A stretch of DNA of 64,000 nucleotides from Oscillatoria sp. FACHB-1406 (GTDB taxonomy: Bacteria; Cyanobacteriota; Cyanobacteriia; Cyanobacteriales; Spirulinaceae), in NCBI RefSeq assembly GCF_014698145.1, contig NZ_JACJSM010000022.1, positions 34,202-98,201 on the forward strand, read 5' to 3'. Every line of letters begins with the position of its first letter. The stretch's first letter is position 1. The notes beneath the pieces were generated by a model. It did not search any database, had not been told where the DNA came from, and worked only from the letters and a program-made list of their open reading frames with translations. Positions 38,164-47,430 of the stretch are shown one piece after another. The position numbers and the translations under genes were made by a program.

Positions 38164-38811
38164 ATGAAATTATTATCTTCGATCGGTATTGGCATCGCGA
38201 TCGCTTCTTGCCTCAATCCGACCCAACCCCTCCTCGCTCAAACGCGCGATCGCATTCCTATCGCTACCCAAGTTCAAGCGGTTGTCGAACGCTTGACGGG
38301 CGTGATGGATACTTCCGCGCAACAGGCGAAAAATCCTCAAGCGCCGAACGTGCGGATGACAACTTGCAGCGTTCGCGTTACGGACTCGGAAGCGACTTTT
38401 CTCTACCAAGAACAAGCCCTAGCGCAAAGTTTAGATCGTCCCTACCGCCAGCGTTTTCTGCGGGTTGCGCCCAGTGCGGCGGGGGATACCGTCGAATCGA
38501 AATCCTACAAGCCCTCCAATCCTCAAAATTGGAGCGGATTCTGCAATAAACCGATTGAGGAGCGTGTTGTTAACTTAAACGAGCTAAGCGACGCAGAATG
38601 CAGCGTTTTTCTGGTTCCGGTTGCTAATCTCTACGTCGGACACACGCAAGCGGGAGGATGCGCGACGAATGTACGAGGGGCCGTTCGCATCACTAATTCG
38701 GTGTTTCTCCATGCTGGAGGGATGGATACTTGGGATCGCGGTTACGATGCGGATGGGAAGCAGGTTTGGGGGGCAGGCGGACAGGCTTATCAATATCGGC
38801 GAGCCAACTAA
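38164..38811 (+). CDS. CpcT/CpeT-family chromophore lyase-like protein with signal peptide
   Basis: 215 residues. CpcT/CpeT proteins attach phycocyanobilin or phycoerythrobilin to beta-subunit Cys residues. Family landmarks: PYRQRFLRVAP, SKSYKPSNPQNWSGFC, CSVFLVPVANLYVGHTQAGGC and the C-terminal MDTWDRGYDADGKQVWGAG, matching the LDRGxD...WG ending. Unlike the classical cytoplasmic lyases it begins with a signal peptide (MKLLSSIGIGIAIASC, with cleavage near LLAQ), implying an exported or lumenal member, so a bilin ligase role is doubtful. Mature residues contain five cysteines. Confidence 0.8.
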   Translation: MKLLSSIGIGIAIASCLNPTQPLLAQTRDRIPIATQVQAVVERLTGVMDTSAQQAKNPQAPNVRMTTCSVRVTDSEATFLYQEQALAQSLDRPYRQRFLRVAPSAAGDTVESKSYKPSNPQNWSGFCNKPIEERVVNLNELSDAECSVFLVPVANLYVGHTQAGGCATNVRGAVRITNSVFLHAGGMDTWDRGYDADGKQVWGAGGQAYQYRRAN

Positions 38812-38860
38812 TAATGAATGATGAATGATGAATAATGAATGATGAATGATGGATAAAAAA
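38812..38860. repeat. Short tandem repeats of the AATGATGAATG type
   Basis: TAATGAATGATGAATGATGA words (about 38812-38855) begin at the stop codon of the CpcT-like gene, another example of repeats sitting directly on a gene end. Confidence 0.7.
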
Positions 38861-38921
38861 AATTTAGGATTCGTTCCTCAGTCATTTCTAATCATTCGTA
38901 ATTCGTGATTTGTCGTTCCCC

Positions 38922-39788
38922 TCAATCTTTTCCCCGCGCGATCGCGATCTGCGCCTCCAGACGCGCCGAAACCTCACTCAGCGACGAACCCGAGCTAAAT
39001 CCGCCGGAAATCGGTGCGGCGTACCGGGGAAAAGCGCTTGCAGCAACGGCAATATGGCGATCGCAAACCGCTAAACCTTGCGTCGGATCGAAACCGCGCC
39101 ATCCCGCCCCGGGCAAGTAAACTTCTGCCCAAGCGTGTAAATCCCGGCGTTCCTGCTCGATATCTCCCTCCTGATAGCCGCTGACGAACCGCGCCCCTAA
39201 ACCCATACAGCGACAGACTTCCATAAATAACACCGCGACATCGCGACAAGAACCCCGCCCCTCCCGCCACGTCACCCCCGGATACCAAGGATCTCCCTCC
39301 TCCCGCACGATATGCTTGCAATTGTCGTATAACCGTTGATTGAGCGCGGTTAAAAAAGAAATGGGTTGTCCGCTAACTTCTCGTTCGATTTCCTGCGCTA
39401 GCTGCACTGCAACGGGATCGAAACTCACGCCGTAGGGTTGTAAGTAGGGCTGGAGTTGCAGCCACAAAGAATGCGGATAATTGATGGGTAATTGTAGGGC
39501 TTCTGTTTCGAGTAAAAAGTTGAAAGGATTGCTTTGTCGGGTTTCAACTTCACTCGTTAAAACGATCTTTAAGAAGTCTGTTTCTTGTTGAAAAGAGAGT
39601 TTAACGATCGCGTTGCCGTCGAGATCGACCCAATGAAAAATCCCTGCCGGTTCCGGTTCCACTGCGATCGAAAAGTGTTGTAAAGTTTGCCAACTATCAC
39701 AACGGGGGCGCAGGCGAACAATATGAGGTTTAAGCAGGACGGAACGATTGTAAGTATAGGTGGTTTGATGGCAAATGCGATAGTACAC
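38922..39788 (-). CDS. Transglutaminase-like cysteine protease family protein
   Basis: 288 residues. An N-terminal beta domain (YRICHQTTYTYNRSVLLKPHIVRLRPR) is followed by a transglutaminase core with the catalytic triad: Cys in WREGRGSCRDVAVLF, His in DLHAWAEVYLPGAGW, Asp in GFDPTQGL. The family is bacterial and often acts as a peptidase. No partner genes (e.g. an alpha-E protein) are adjacent. Confidence 0.88.
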   Translation of the reverse strand: MYYRICHQTTYTYNRSVLLKPHIVRLRPRCDSWQTLQHFSIAVEPEPAGIFHWVDLDGNAIVKLSFQQETDFLKIVLTSEVETRQSNPFNFLLETEALQLPINYPHSLWLQLQPYLQPYGVSFDPVAVQLAQEIEREVSGQPISFLTALNQRLYDNCKHIVREEGDPWYPGVTWREGRGSCRDVAVLFMEVCRCMGLGARFVSGYQEGDIEQERRDLHAWAEVYLPGAGWRGFDPTQGLAVCDRHIAVAASAFPRYAAPISGGFSSGSSLSEVSARLEAQIAIARGKD

Positions 39789-40271
39789 TGTGATTGGGGA
39801 AGGTCGAGCTTCGTGATTGAATTTCAGGCGATCTTATGAGTTATCGAGCGTACCTGCTCCCGATGTCAAGTTGCTTCGCTCCCATTCGTAATCAATACCC
39901 CCTAAATTATTTTAGAGGCTTGGAATTTGATTGTTAGATGAGCGAGCTTTTATTCCCTAGTTCTTAATTCTAAATCAACGCAGATTGAATCGAGTGTATC
40001 TTGTTTAACGAGAGATTCTGGAGTTTGTTCTTTGCTAATTTGTCCGACCAGAATCCAAGAAAACGTTAAAAGAGCGATCGCGGAAATCGGATCCATGTTG
40101 CCTCCTCATCATCAATTCTCTCACCGGCAATCGGAGGATTGCATTTTTTTAATATCTTCACTAAAGATTCTCAAAATTCCGCTAGATTTGAGTTAAGTTT
40201 GATGAAGACGATAAGGGAACAGAAAAAAGTAGGGGCAAACGATAATTCACCCCTACGGAAGGCTTAAATGA
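39789..40271. other. 483-bp region between transglutaminase and argD
   Basis: Holds the small frame at 39950-40096 and, nearer argD, an AT-rich stretch with the inverted repeat GTAGGGGCAAACGATAATTC...CCCCTAC (about 40229-40257). Otherwise nothing recognised. Confidence 0.5.
39950..40096 (-). CDS. Possible 48-residue small protein
   Basis: An ATG at 40096 preceded by GAGGAGG at ideal spacing opens a 48-codon frame with no internal stop. The sequence has a hydrophobic first third (ISAIALLTFSWILVG) and a polar tail with one Cys. The frame is below the size most callers accept. Support is the ribosome-binding site and a membrane-anchor-like N-terminus; homology is not known to me. Confidence 0.45.
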   Translation of the reverse strand: MDPISAIALLTFSWILVGQISKEQTPESLVKQDTLDSICVDLELRTRE

Positions 40272-41546
40272 TTAGGGAACCAGAGACGAGATCGCGGCTT
40301 CTAATTTTTCCGTTGCTTCATCCACTTCAGCAGCAGAAACGATTAAAGGTGGTACGAAACGCACGACTTTATTACCGGCAGGAACCAATAATAAACCTTT
40401 GTTCATTGCCGCTTTAACCAATTCAACGGCAGTCAGTTCGATGTCTTCTTTGAGTTCTAAACCGTTAATTAAACCCCAACCGCGTACTTCAGAAATTAAA
40501 CTGGGATGCTGTTGCGCGATCGCGTTTAAATTCGCGCGCAACTGTTCGCCGCGCGATCGCGCATTGTCCAAAATTCCCTCTTCCTCTAACGTCTTCGCCA
40601 CCGTTAGCGCCGCCGCACAAGCAAAGGGATTGCCACCAAACGTACTCGCATGGTTGCCCGCCTCAAAGACATCGTAGGCTTTCTTGCACATCATTGCACC
40701 GATGGGAATACCGCCCGCTAACCCTTTCGCGCTGGTGAAAATATCCGGTTCGATACCCAGATTCTCATACCCCCACCATTTCCCCGTGCGTCCCATTCCG
40801 ACTTGCACTTCATCGAGAATCAGCAAAATTTCCGTTTCATCGCAGATTTTGCGAACGCCGTGGAAATAATCGAGATCCCCCGGACGCACGCCCCCCTCAC
40901 CTTGCAATGCTTCGAGCATAATCGCACTGACGCGGCGATTGCCCTCATCGAGATCGCTAATCGCATCTTCCAACGCTTCTAAATCGTTGTAAGGAACGTA
41001 GGCAAATCCGGGAACGAGAGGATCGAAATGCTTTTGATATTTCGGTTGTCCGGTGGCGGTAATCGTTGCTAGCGTCCGTCCGTGAAAACTGGCTTTTGCC
41101 GTCAAGATGACGGGTTGTTCGATTTGCTGGACGGTGTGAGAATATTTACGCGCCAGCTTGATTGCTGCTTCGTTCGCCTCCGCCCCAGAATTGCAGAAGA
41201 ACACGCGATCGGCACAAGAATGCTTGACAATCCACTCCGCCAGTTCTCCTTGCTCGGCAATGTAGTAGAGGTTGGAAACGTGATGCAATTTCTGAATCTG
41301 TTTGGCAACCGTAGCAGCGAGAGCGGGATGGGCGTGTCCGAGGGTACAGGTGGCAATCCCAGCAACAAAATCGAGATATTCTTTCCCTTCGGTATCCCAA
41401 ACGCGGCAGCCTGCACCGCGTTCGAGGGCGATGGGAAAACGCCCGTAAGTTCCCATGACGTAGGTATCGAAGCGATCGCGTACCTCGCTCGTGGGTGTAT
41501 AAATCGAGGTGGCAGGGGGGGCTTTGAGGAGGGTTTCTGAACTCAC
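40272..41546 (-). CDS. argD: Acetylornithine aminotransferase
   Basis: 424 residues. Transfers the amino group between glutamate and N-acetylglutamate semialdehyde in arginine synthesis (and may act on succinyl-diaminopimelate). Fold type I class III landmarks: FVAGIATCTLGHAHPAL, the aminotransferase signature region LILDEVQVGMGRTG followed by SAKGLAGGIPIGAMM with the PLP Lys, and HASTFGGNPFACAAAL. Length is slightly above the usual 400-410 because of an N-terminal extension before DTYVMGTYGR, so an internal start is possible. Confidence 0.92.
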   Translation of the reverse strand: MSSETLLKAPPATSIYTPTSEVRDRFDTYVMGTYGRFPIALERGAGCRVWDTEGKEYLDFVAGIATCTLGHAHPALAATVAKQIQKLHHVSNLYYIAEQGELAEWIVKHSCADRVFFCNSGAEANEAAIKLARKYSHTVQQIEQPVILTAKASFHGRTLATITATGQPKYQKHFDPLVPGFAYVPYNDLEALEDAISDLDEGNRRVSAIMLEALQGEGGVRPGDLDYFHGVRKICDETEILLILDEVQVGMGRTGKWWGYENLGIEPDIFTSAKGLAGGIPIGAMMCKKAYDVFEAGNHASTFGGNPFACAAALTVAKTLEEEGILDNARSRGEQLRANLNAIAQQHPSLISEVRGWGLINGLELKEDIELTAVELVKAAMNKGLLLVPAGNKVVRFVPPLIVSAAEVDEATEKLEAAISSLVP

Positions 41547-41716
41547 AGGTTAACTCCGGTTTGAATTCTTATTTAGGTTATAGTAATCGCAATTTCCTTT
41601 TCGTGGGGGAGATTTTCGGTGCGTGTCAGGAAAGGTTGGTTTTCTTCCCAAATCTCGGAAGGATTAGGATACCCTAGTAGGGTTAGCAGAAAAGCCGAAC
41701 TCGGCTGGGGGAACTT

Positions 41717-42529
41717 ATGGTACAAGAATTCCTCGTCAGCGACGATTATTACGTTCCAGATGCCGAACAACTGATTACTGAAGACGATACGCCGGTGGAT
41801 AATTGGGCTTCGGAAAAACAACAACGCCTTCTGGCGGGAGCGCTGTATAGCAATCCGCCGCAACAAACTTTTCTGGCTGCGGCGAATGTTGGAATTTATT
41901 ACGCTGATGGCGAACCAGCGATTGTCCCGGATGTTTTTGTCAGTTTGGATGTTAGCGTTCCGGAAAATTGGTGGGAGAAACAAAATCGCGTTTACATGAT
42001 GTGGCGATTTGGAAAGTCGCCAGAAGTCGCGATTGAGATTGTTTCTAACAAAGTTGGCGAGGAGTTGGGGGAGAAGAAACGCATCTATGAGTTGATGCGG
42101 GTGAGTTATTACATTGTCTACGACCCAGCGCGGCAATTGAGCGATCGCATTTTACGGATTTTTGAGTTAAGAGGACGGCGCTACACGGAAACGTCGGCTA
42201 CTTGGTTGGAACAGGTGGAGTTGGGCGTGTGTTTGTGGGAAGGAGAGTTTGAAAATCGGCACGATGTCTGGTTGCGGTGGTGCGATCGCGCGGGTAATGT
42301 TTTACCGACGGGTGATGAGTTAGCTCGGACGGCACAGCAGCAACGCGCCGAAGCCGAACAGCAACGCGCCGAAGCCGAACAGCAACGCGCCGAAGCCGAA
42401 CAGCAACGCGCTGAAGCCGAACAGCAACGCGCCGAAGCCGAAGAACGTGCCGCTCGCGCCGAAGAACAAACCCGACGATTGCTCGAGCAGTTGCGGGCTG
42501 CGGGAATCGAGCCGGATCCAACGAATTGA
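41717..42529 (+). CDS. Uma2 family protein with coiled-coil repeat tail
   Basis: 270 residues. The N-terminal 190 are a Uma2/DUF820 nuclease-like domain (PAIVPDVFVSLDVS acidic site; SPEVAIEIVSNKVGEELGEKK core; YYIVYDPARQLSDR). The tail is a coiled coil of AEQQRAE heptads (five DNA-identical or near-identical 21-bp copies, about 42337-42441), ending LLEQLRAAGIEPDPTN, a common end in this subfamily. Third Uma2 gene here. The heptads suggest oligomerisation. Confidence 0.88.
   Translation: MVQEFLVSDDYYVPDAEQLITEDDTPVDNWASEKQQRLLAGALYSNPPQQTFLAAANVGIYYADGEPAIVPDVFVSLDVSVPENWWEKQNRVYMMWRFGKSPEVAIEIVSNKVGEELGEKKRIYELMRVSYYIVYDPARQLSDRILRIFELRGRRYTETSATWLEQVELGVCLWEGEFENRHDVWLRWCDRAGNVLPTGDELARTAQQQRAEAEQQRAEAEQQRAEAEQQRAEAEQQRAEAEERAARAEEQTRRLLEQLRAAGIEPDPTN
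42337..42441. repeat. 21-bp tandem repeats coding for AEQQRAE heptads
   Basis: Five consecutive copies of CAGCAACGCGCCGAAGCCGA plus one base, one with a single change (GCTGAA). They code for a coiled-coil extension of the Uma2 protein; copy number is likely unstable. Confidence 0.9.
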
Positions 42530-42632
42530 CAATTGATAATGGATAATGGACAACGTTGAGGAACTCAGAAGTTGAACGGCTCCGAACGTTATCAATTGAC
42601 AATTATTCCCTACGTTATCCATTGTCAATTAA
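42530..42632. repeat. AT-rich short repeats between Uma2 and the K+ channel gene
   Basis: TTGATAATGGATAATGGACA on the left and TATCCATTGTCAATT on the right form a long imperfect inverted repeat around 42545-42625, beginning at the Uma2 stop codon. Confidence 0.6.
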
Positions 42633-42663
42633 GTAAATCCTAAATATTGCTCGATCGCCGCTC

Positions 42664-43749
42664 ATGGAAACCTCAGAACTCAACGAACGGCAACGTACTT
42701 TGTCGCGAATGGCGATCGCCACTTCCGAACAACAATACCACCGCCTGCGCAAACAATTATCGGCTGGGGTAGCTGGACTGGCTGGAATTTTTTTGATGGG
42801 AACCCTCTGGTACAGTCTCGTTGAGAAGTGGACGTGGATCGATGCAGCTTATATGACAACGATTACGCTGGCAACGGTGGGATATTCGGAAACGCATCCG
42901 TTGAGCGAGCGATCGCGTTTATTTACAATTTGGCTGATTGCAGCGGGTATCTTAAGTATCGGTTACATCGCCAATCGGTTTACAGAAGCCTTAATTCAAG
43001 GCTATTTTCAAGAAGGCATCCGCCAGCAACGAAGGAGGCGCGCGATCGAAAACTTTAAAGATCACTACATTCTGTGTAGCTACGGTCGTATGGGGTATCA
43101 AATTGCCCTCGAATTTGAAGCCGAAAACATCCCCTTTGTCATTATTGAATCGGACATCAGCCACGTTGAAGATGCCCGACAGCACGGCTATATCGTCATT
43201 CAAGGCGATGCAACCTTGGATGAATGCCTGATACAAGCGGGCATTAGTCGCGCCGTATGCGTGGTTGCTGCCTTGCCTTCCGATGCCGAAAACCTCTATA
43301 CGATTTTATCGGCTAAAGCCCTCAATCCGAATATCCGCGCGATCGCCCGCGCCAGCAGCGAAGAAGCCATCCAAAAACTCAAGCGCGTCGGTGCTAATGC
43401 TGTCGTCTCGCCTTACGTTACCGGCGGACGCAGGCTTGCCGCTGCTGCTCTCCGCCCCCAAGTTATGGATTTCGTCGATGGTATTATTACCGGCACGGAT
43501 CGCTCTTTTTTCCTCGATGAATTTATCCTCGGCGAGCGCTCTCCTTGTATCGGACATACCCTCCGCGATGCCAAACTGCGCGTTAAAACGGGCGCGCTCG
43601 TGCTGGCGATTCGTCGCGCTGACGGCAAGTTAATCGGCGGTCCTTCCGGGGAAACCGTTCTCGCTCCGGGCGATTTACTCATTTGTATGGGAACTTCCGA
43701 GCAGTTACACGCCCTCAATCAGTTATTGATGGTAGCACGCCCTTATTAA
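42664..43749 (+). CDS. Two-helix potassium channel with RCK domain
   Basis: 361 residues. Two membrane helices (about 33-50 and 87-105) flank a pore loop reading TLATVGYSETHPLS; residues 71-76 are TVGYSE, where most K+ channels have TVGYGD. Then a TrkA-N Rossmann domain (YILCSYGRMGYQIALEFE; note GxG is SYGRMG) and a TrkA-C domain (about 290-361, LDEFILGERSPCIGHTLRD). It would form a tetrameric, ligand-gated channel. Confidence 0.9.
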   Translation: METSELNERQRTLSRMAIATSEQQYHRLRKQLSAGVAGLAGIFLMGTLWYSLVEKWTWIDAAYMTTITLATVGYSETHPLSERSRLFTIWLIAAGILSIGYIANRFTEALIQGYFQEGIRQQRRRRAIENFKDHYILCSYGRMGYQIALEFEAENIPFVIIESDISHVEDARQHGYIVIQGDATLDECLIQAGISRAVCVVAALPSDAENLYTILSAKALNPNIRAIARASSEEAIQKLKRVGANAVVSPYVTGGRRLAAAALRPQVMDFVDGIITGTDRSFFLDEFILGERSPCIGHTLRDAKLRVKTGALVLAIRRADGKLIGGPSGETVLAPGDLLICMGTSEQLHALNQLLMVARPY

Positions 43750-43843
43750 AATTCATGAATACCGTTCTCACCGATAAAAAAACTAAGTTTTAATTGGAAC
43801 TATCGAAATTGTTTCTTCGTACAGCGAAACTCTAATCTGAGTC

Positions 43844-44290
43844 ATGAAAACATTGAATCTCAAACAAATATTCAACGCAGTCGTTATCAGTGTCGGTACT
43901 TCTTTCTTAGTCACCTCTTCTGTCGGTGCTACATCATCTAATGGAGCCGCTAGAGTCAATTCGATCGGGTCTGGCAACAACCTCATCATTGCTCAATCAG
44001 AGCAGATTTATTTTGCGCCAGGGGAAAGTTCAGCTTCAGTCAGCGGTGGAGTGCCTCGAGGAACCAGTTATAGCTATTTCCTCGATGCTAGTGGCGGTCA
44101 ATATATGACTGTTTCGATTAGTTCGGTTGAATCTAATGGCGTATTCAGTATTATAGCTCCTGATGGCTCGGTTCTGGCGGGAGAAGCAACGAGTTGGGGA
44201 GGAACATTACCCAATAATGGAACGTACCAAATTGTAGTTGGCTCGACTCGGGGGGGAGCTAGCTATACTCTTTATGTTGCCATTCAATAA
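43844..44290 (+). CDS. Secreted beta-rich hypothetical protein
   Basis: 148 residues. A signal peptide (about 1-29, NAVVISVGTSFLVTSSVGA) precedes a domain of about 95 residues beginning IYFAPGESSASVSGGVPRGTS and ending GTYQIVVGSTRGGASYTLYVAI. The layout (SYSYFLDASGGQYMTVSIS, then FSIIAPDGSVL, then LPNNGTYQIVVG) resembles the pre-peptidase C-terminal (PPC)-like fold. No enzyme domain is present. Function unknown. Confidence 0.7.
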   Translation: MKTLNLKQIFNAVVISVGTSFLVTSSVGATSSNGAARVNSIGSGNNLIIAQSEQIYFAPGESSASVSGGVPRGTSYSYFLDASGGQYMTVSISSVESNGVFSIIAPDGSVLAGEATSWGGTLPNNGTYQIVVGSTRGGASYTLYVAIQ

Positions 44291-44413
44291 GGCTGGATTT
44301 TCTTGAATTTTTTGAGTTATCTAACGGTAGAAAAACAGGGATTTGGGCATTAGGACGCATTCAAGACATTCAGATTTTGAGTAGGGGCGAACGATTATTC
44401 GCCCCTGTTGGCG

Positions 44414-46168
44414 TTAAGCTGGCGATGCAACCGAAGTTGCAGAACTGCGCCGCCGTCGCGCCGGTTTGCTTTGCGGTTCCGTCGGCGTTTGTAACAAGAA
44501 CACCACCAACGGACGGCTTTGTAATTCCCGATTGGCAAGGCGTTGCAAGCTGCCTTCAATATCGAGACGCAATCCCGTCCAGTCAATTTCGCTTGTTTCG
44601 CCTGATGCCATTTCCGAGGCGCGCTGGGCGAGCGTTCGTTCGATAGTTCGGATAGCGAGTTGTTGCAACAGCGATTTCTCGACTGCTGTTACTACGCCGC
44701 GCAGATGAATTTCGGGCTGCGCCAGCAGTTGGAAGTCCCAACCCACCGCCGCCGCAACGACAATCGTTCCATCTTCAGCCAATTGTTGCCGTTCTTTGAG
44801 GACGTTATCGTGAACGACTCCGGCGCTATCCACTAATTGCAAGCCAGAGGGAACTTTCCCGGCAATGCGAATGCTATCTTCGGTTAACTCCACAATATCG
44901 CCGTTGTCGATAATCGGGGTATTTTCCGGCGGAATCCCCATTTGATGCGCCATTTCAGCGTGTTTGACCAGCATCCGGTGCTGTCCGTGAACGGGGACGA
45001 AGAATTTTGGTTGGGTTAAGGCGAGCATTAATTTTTGGTCTTCCCGTGCGCCGTGTCCGGATACGTGGATTCCTTGTTCGCGCCCGTAGATAACCTTTGC
45101 GCCTTGCATCATTAAGCGATCGATCGTATCGACGACGGCGAGGGTGTTACCGGGAATCGGGTTGGCAGAGAAGACGATGGTATCGCCTGCTTTGACTTTC
45201 ACTTGGCGGTGTTCGCCTTTGGAAATGCGGGTGAGGGCGGCGAGGGGTTCGCCCTGGGAGCCGGTGGTTAAAATCAGCAGTTGGTTGTCGGGGAGGCGAC
45301 TGGCGGATTTAAGCGGCTCGAAGATGTCGTCGGGACATTTGATGTAGCCGAGGTTGCGGGCGTGGGCGATGACGTTGAGCATGGAACGTCCGACGACGGC
45401 TACTTTGCGTTTGTGTTTCTGAGCGAGTTGGAGGATGATGTTGAGGCGATGGACGGAGGAGGCGAAGGTTGTCACCATGATACGTCCTTGCGCTTGCCCA
45501 AAGATGCGATCGAGGTTGGGATAGACGGTTTGTTCGGAGGGGGTATGTCCGGGAACTTCGGCGTTGGTGGAGTCGCTAAGCAGGCAAAGTACGCCTTTGG
45601 CTCCGTGTTCGGCGAGGCGGTGCAAGTCGAAGCGTTCGCCATCGACGGGGGTATGGTCGATTTTGAAGTCGCCGGTGTGAATGATTACGCCGAGGGGGGT
45701 GTGGATGGCGACGGAGAAGCTATCGGCGAGGGAGTGGGTGTTGCGAATGTATTCGACGAGGAAGTTTTTGCCGATGCGTACCATGTCGCGCGGTTGGACG
45801 CTGTGGAGTTGGGTACGATCGCGCACGCCTGCTTCTTCGAGTTTATCCCCGAGCAGCGCCATTGCTAACCTCGGCCCGTGAATGTGGGGAATATCGAATT
45901 GTTTGAGGTGGTAGGCAATTCCACCGATGTGGTCTTCGTGACCGTGGGTGACGATCATGCCTTTGATTTTATGCCGGTTTTCCCGTAAGTACGAGACATC
46001 GGGCAGGACGATGTTAACCCCGTGCATTCCATCGGTGGGAAAGGCTAAACCGGCATCGAGCAGCACGATTTCGTCTTCGTATTCAAAAATGCAAGTATTT
46101 TTACCGATTTCGTGCAGTCCGCCGAGGGGAATGATTTTGAGGGTTGATTGGGTTTTAGAATTACTCAT
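44414..46168 (-). CDS. rnj: Ribonuclease J
   Basis: About 584 residues from the ATG at 46168 (MSNSKTQSTL); the frame extends 35 residues upstream but without family resemblance. The metallo-beta-lactamase core has THGHEDHIGG (His75, His77, Asp79, His80), then NTHSLADSF and HTGDFKID, followed by the beta-CASP domain and a C-terminal domain. It is the 5'-3' exo- and endoribonuclease for RNA processing in cyanobacteria. Downstream of asd and dapA in the same orientation, a conserved cyanobacterial cluster. The tail is basic (KPARRRRSS). Confidence 0.95.
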   Translation of the reverse strand: MSNSKTQSTLKIIPLGGLHEIGKNTCIFEYEDEIVLLDAGLAFPTDGMHGVNIVLPDVSYLRENRHKIKGMIVTHGHEDHIGGIAYHLKQFDIPHIHGPRLAMALLGDKLEEAGVRDRTQLHSVQPRDMVRIGKNFLVEYIRNTHSLADSFSVAIHTPLGVIIHTGDFKIDHTPVDGERFDLHRLAEHGAKGVLCLLSDSTNAEVPGHTPSEQTVYPNLDRIFGQAQGRIMVTTFASSVHRLNIILQLAQKHKRKVAVVGRSMLNVIAHARNLGYIKCPDDIFEPLKSASRLPDNQLLILTTGSQGEPLAALTRISKGEHRQVKVKAGDTIVFSANPIPGNTLAVVDTIDRLMMQGAKVIYGREQGIHVSGHGAREDQKLMLALTQPKFFVPVHGQHRMLVKHAEMAHQMGIPPENTPIIDNGDIVELTEDSIRIAGKVPSGLQLVDSAGVVHDNVLKERQQLAEDGTIVVAAAVGWDFQLLAQPEIHLRGVVTAVEKSLLQQLAIRTIERTLAQRASEMASGETSEIDWTGLRLDIEGSLQRLANRELQSRPLVVFLLQTPTEPQSKPARRRRSSATSVASPA

Positions 46169-46331
46169 GTGTTTGTTTGGGTAAAAGTTGTGGAATTTTT
46201 GAGCGCGATCGCGTTCTGGGGTTGCGATATTGCTCTGGCGCTGAATTCTGAATTTTCGGTTGATGTCCTGCAAACCGATCGCTTAATGCCTCCCTTGGTT
46301 GGGAGCTATTCTTAAAAATTGCCAATAGCGA

Positions 46332-47228
46332 TCAAATTAAAGCCAATTGCTCTAAGGTCGTTTTGAGGTGTGCTTCAAGTTCGGGTGGCATTTCGCATAA
46401 CGGCGATCGCACCCCGCCCACTTCCCAACCTTGTAACCGCAATGCGGCTTTAACGGGAATGGGATTTGTCGTGCAAAATAGCGCTTTGAACAGCGGTAAA
46501 AGTTGGAGGTGCATCTCTAAGGCTTTTGCATTTTCACCCGCTTCAAAAGCGCGAATCATAGCTTGTAGCTGGGGCGAGACGAGGTGACTGGCGACGCTCA
46601 CTACACCAATGCCCCCCACCGCTAACAGGGGCAACACGAGACTATCCTCGCCCGAATAAATGGCAAAGGAAGCGGGCGTATTGGCTCGCACCTGACTGGC
46701 AAAGTCTAAGTTGCTGCTGGCTTCTTTTATCGCGATTATGCTCTCAATTTCGGCTAACTTTGCGACGGTTTCGACACTCAAACTGGCGCTGGAGCGACCG
46801 GGGATGTTATACAGCATCATGGGGAGGTCGGGACAGGCGCGCGCGATCGCTTCAAAGTGCCGGTAGAGGCCCGCTTGCGGCGGTTTATTGTAATAGGGAA
46901 CGACTTGTAAAGTGCCATCAACCCCCATTTTAGCAGCTTCTTGGGTAGCAGCGATCGCGGTATCCGTACAATTCGAGCCAGTGCCGACAATAATTTTTGC
47001 GCGATCGCCCACTGCCTGTTTCGTAACTCGGAACAACTCGTACTCTTCGTCGTGGGTTAAAGTCGGGGATTCGCCTGTCGTTCCGCAAATCACCAAACCG
47101 TCATTTCCCTGTTCGACGAGATGGACGGCTAATCGTTCTGCGATCGCATAATTGACGCTCCCATCTTCTTTAAACGGCGTAACCATTGCTGTAATGACTC
47201 GCCCAAAACTGTCATTGACCATTGACAT
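46332..47228 (-). CDS. dapA: 4-Hydroxy-tetrahydrodipicolinate synthase
   Basis: 298 residues. Condenses pyruvate with aspartate semialdehyde in lysine and diaminopimelate synthesis. Landmarks: [17 protein letters not shown] (pyruvate and substrate site), [11 protein letters not shown] with the catalytic Tyr, [11 protein letters not shown] with the Schiff-base Lys, YSGEDSL. It lies between asd, which makes its substrate, and rnj, about 200 bases after asd. An alternative start is two codons on. Identification is firm. Confidence 0.96.
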   Translation of the reverse strand: MSMVNDSFGRVITAMVTPFKEDGSVNYAIAERLAVHLVEQGNDGLVICGTTGESPTLTHDEEYELFRVTKQAVGDRAKIIVGTGSNCTDTAIAATQEAAKMGVDGTLQVVPYYNKPPQAGLYRHFEAIARACPDLPMMLYNIPGRSSASLSVETVAKLAEIESIIAIKEASSNLDFASQVRANTPASFAIYSGEDSLVLPLLAVGGIGVVSVASHLVSPQLQAMIRAFEAGENAKALEMHLQLLPLFKALFCTTNPIPVKAALRLQGWEVGGVRSPLCEMPPELEAHLKTTLEQLALI

Positions 47229-47430
47229 CTTTAAGTTACAAATTGATGAATTCTTAAGTCGTTCCTAACCCTTTATTCAAAGCAGCACGCTGCTTTTCCC
47301 CTTCCTTCCAAACCGAAAAAGAAGAAAGAGTTAAAAGAGGGAAAATAGCACTCTTCTAAAGAAGGCGGGTAAAGCGGACATTGAGAAACCAAAAACCCGT
47401 TTTCTCTCTCTTCACTACTCTGATAATTCC

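Noticed and set aside
45281..45868. 195-codon plus-strand frame within rnj
   Set aside because: Antisense shadow of the RNase J gene, Gly/Val-rich from its codon usage.
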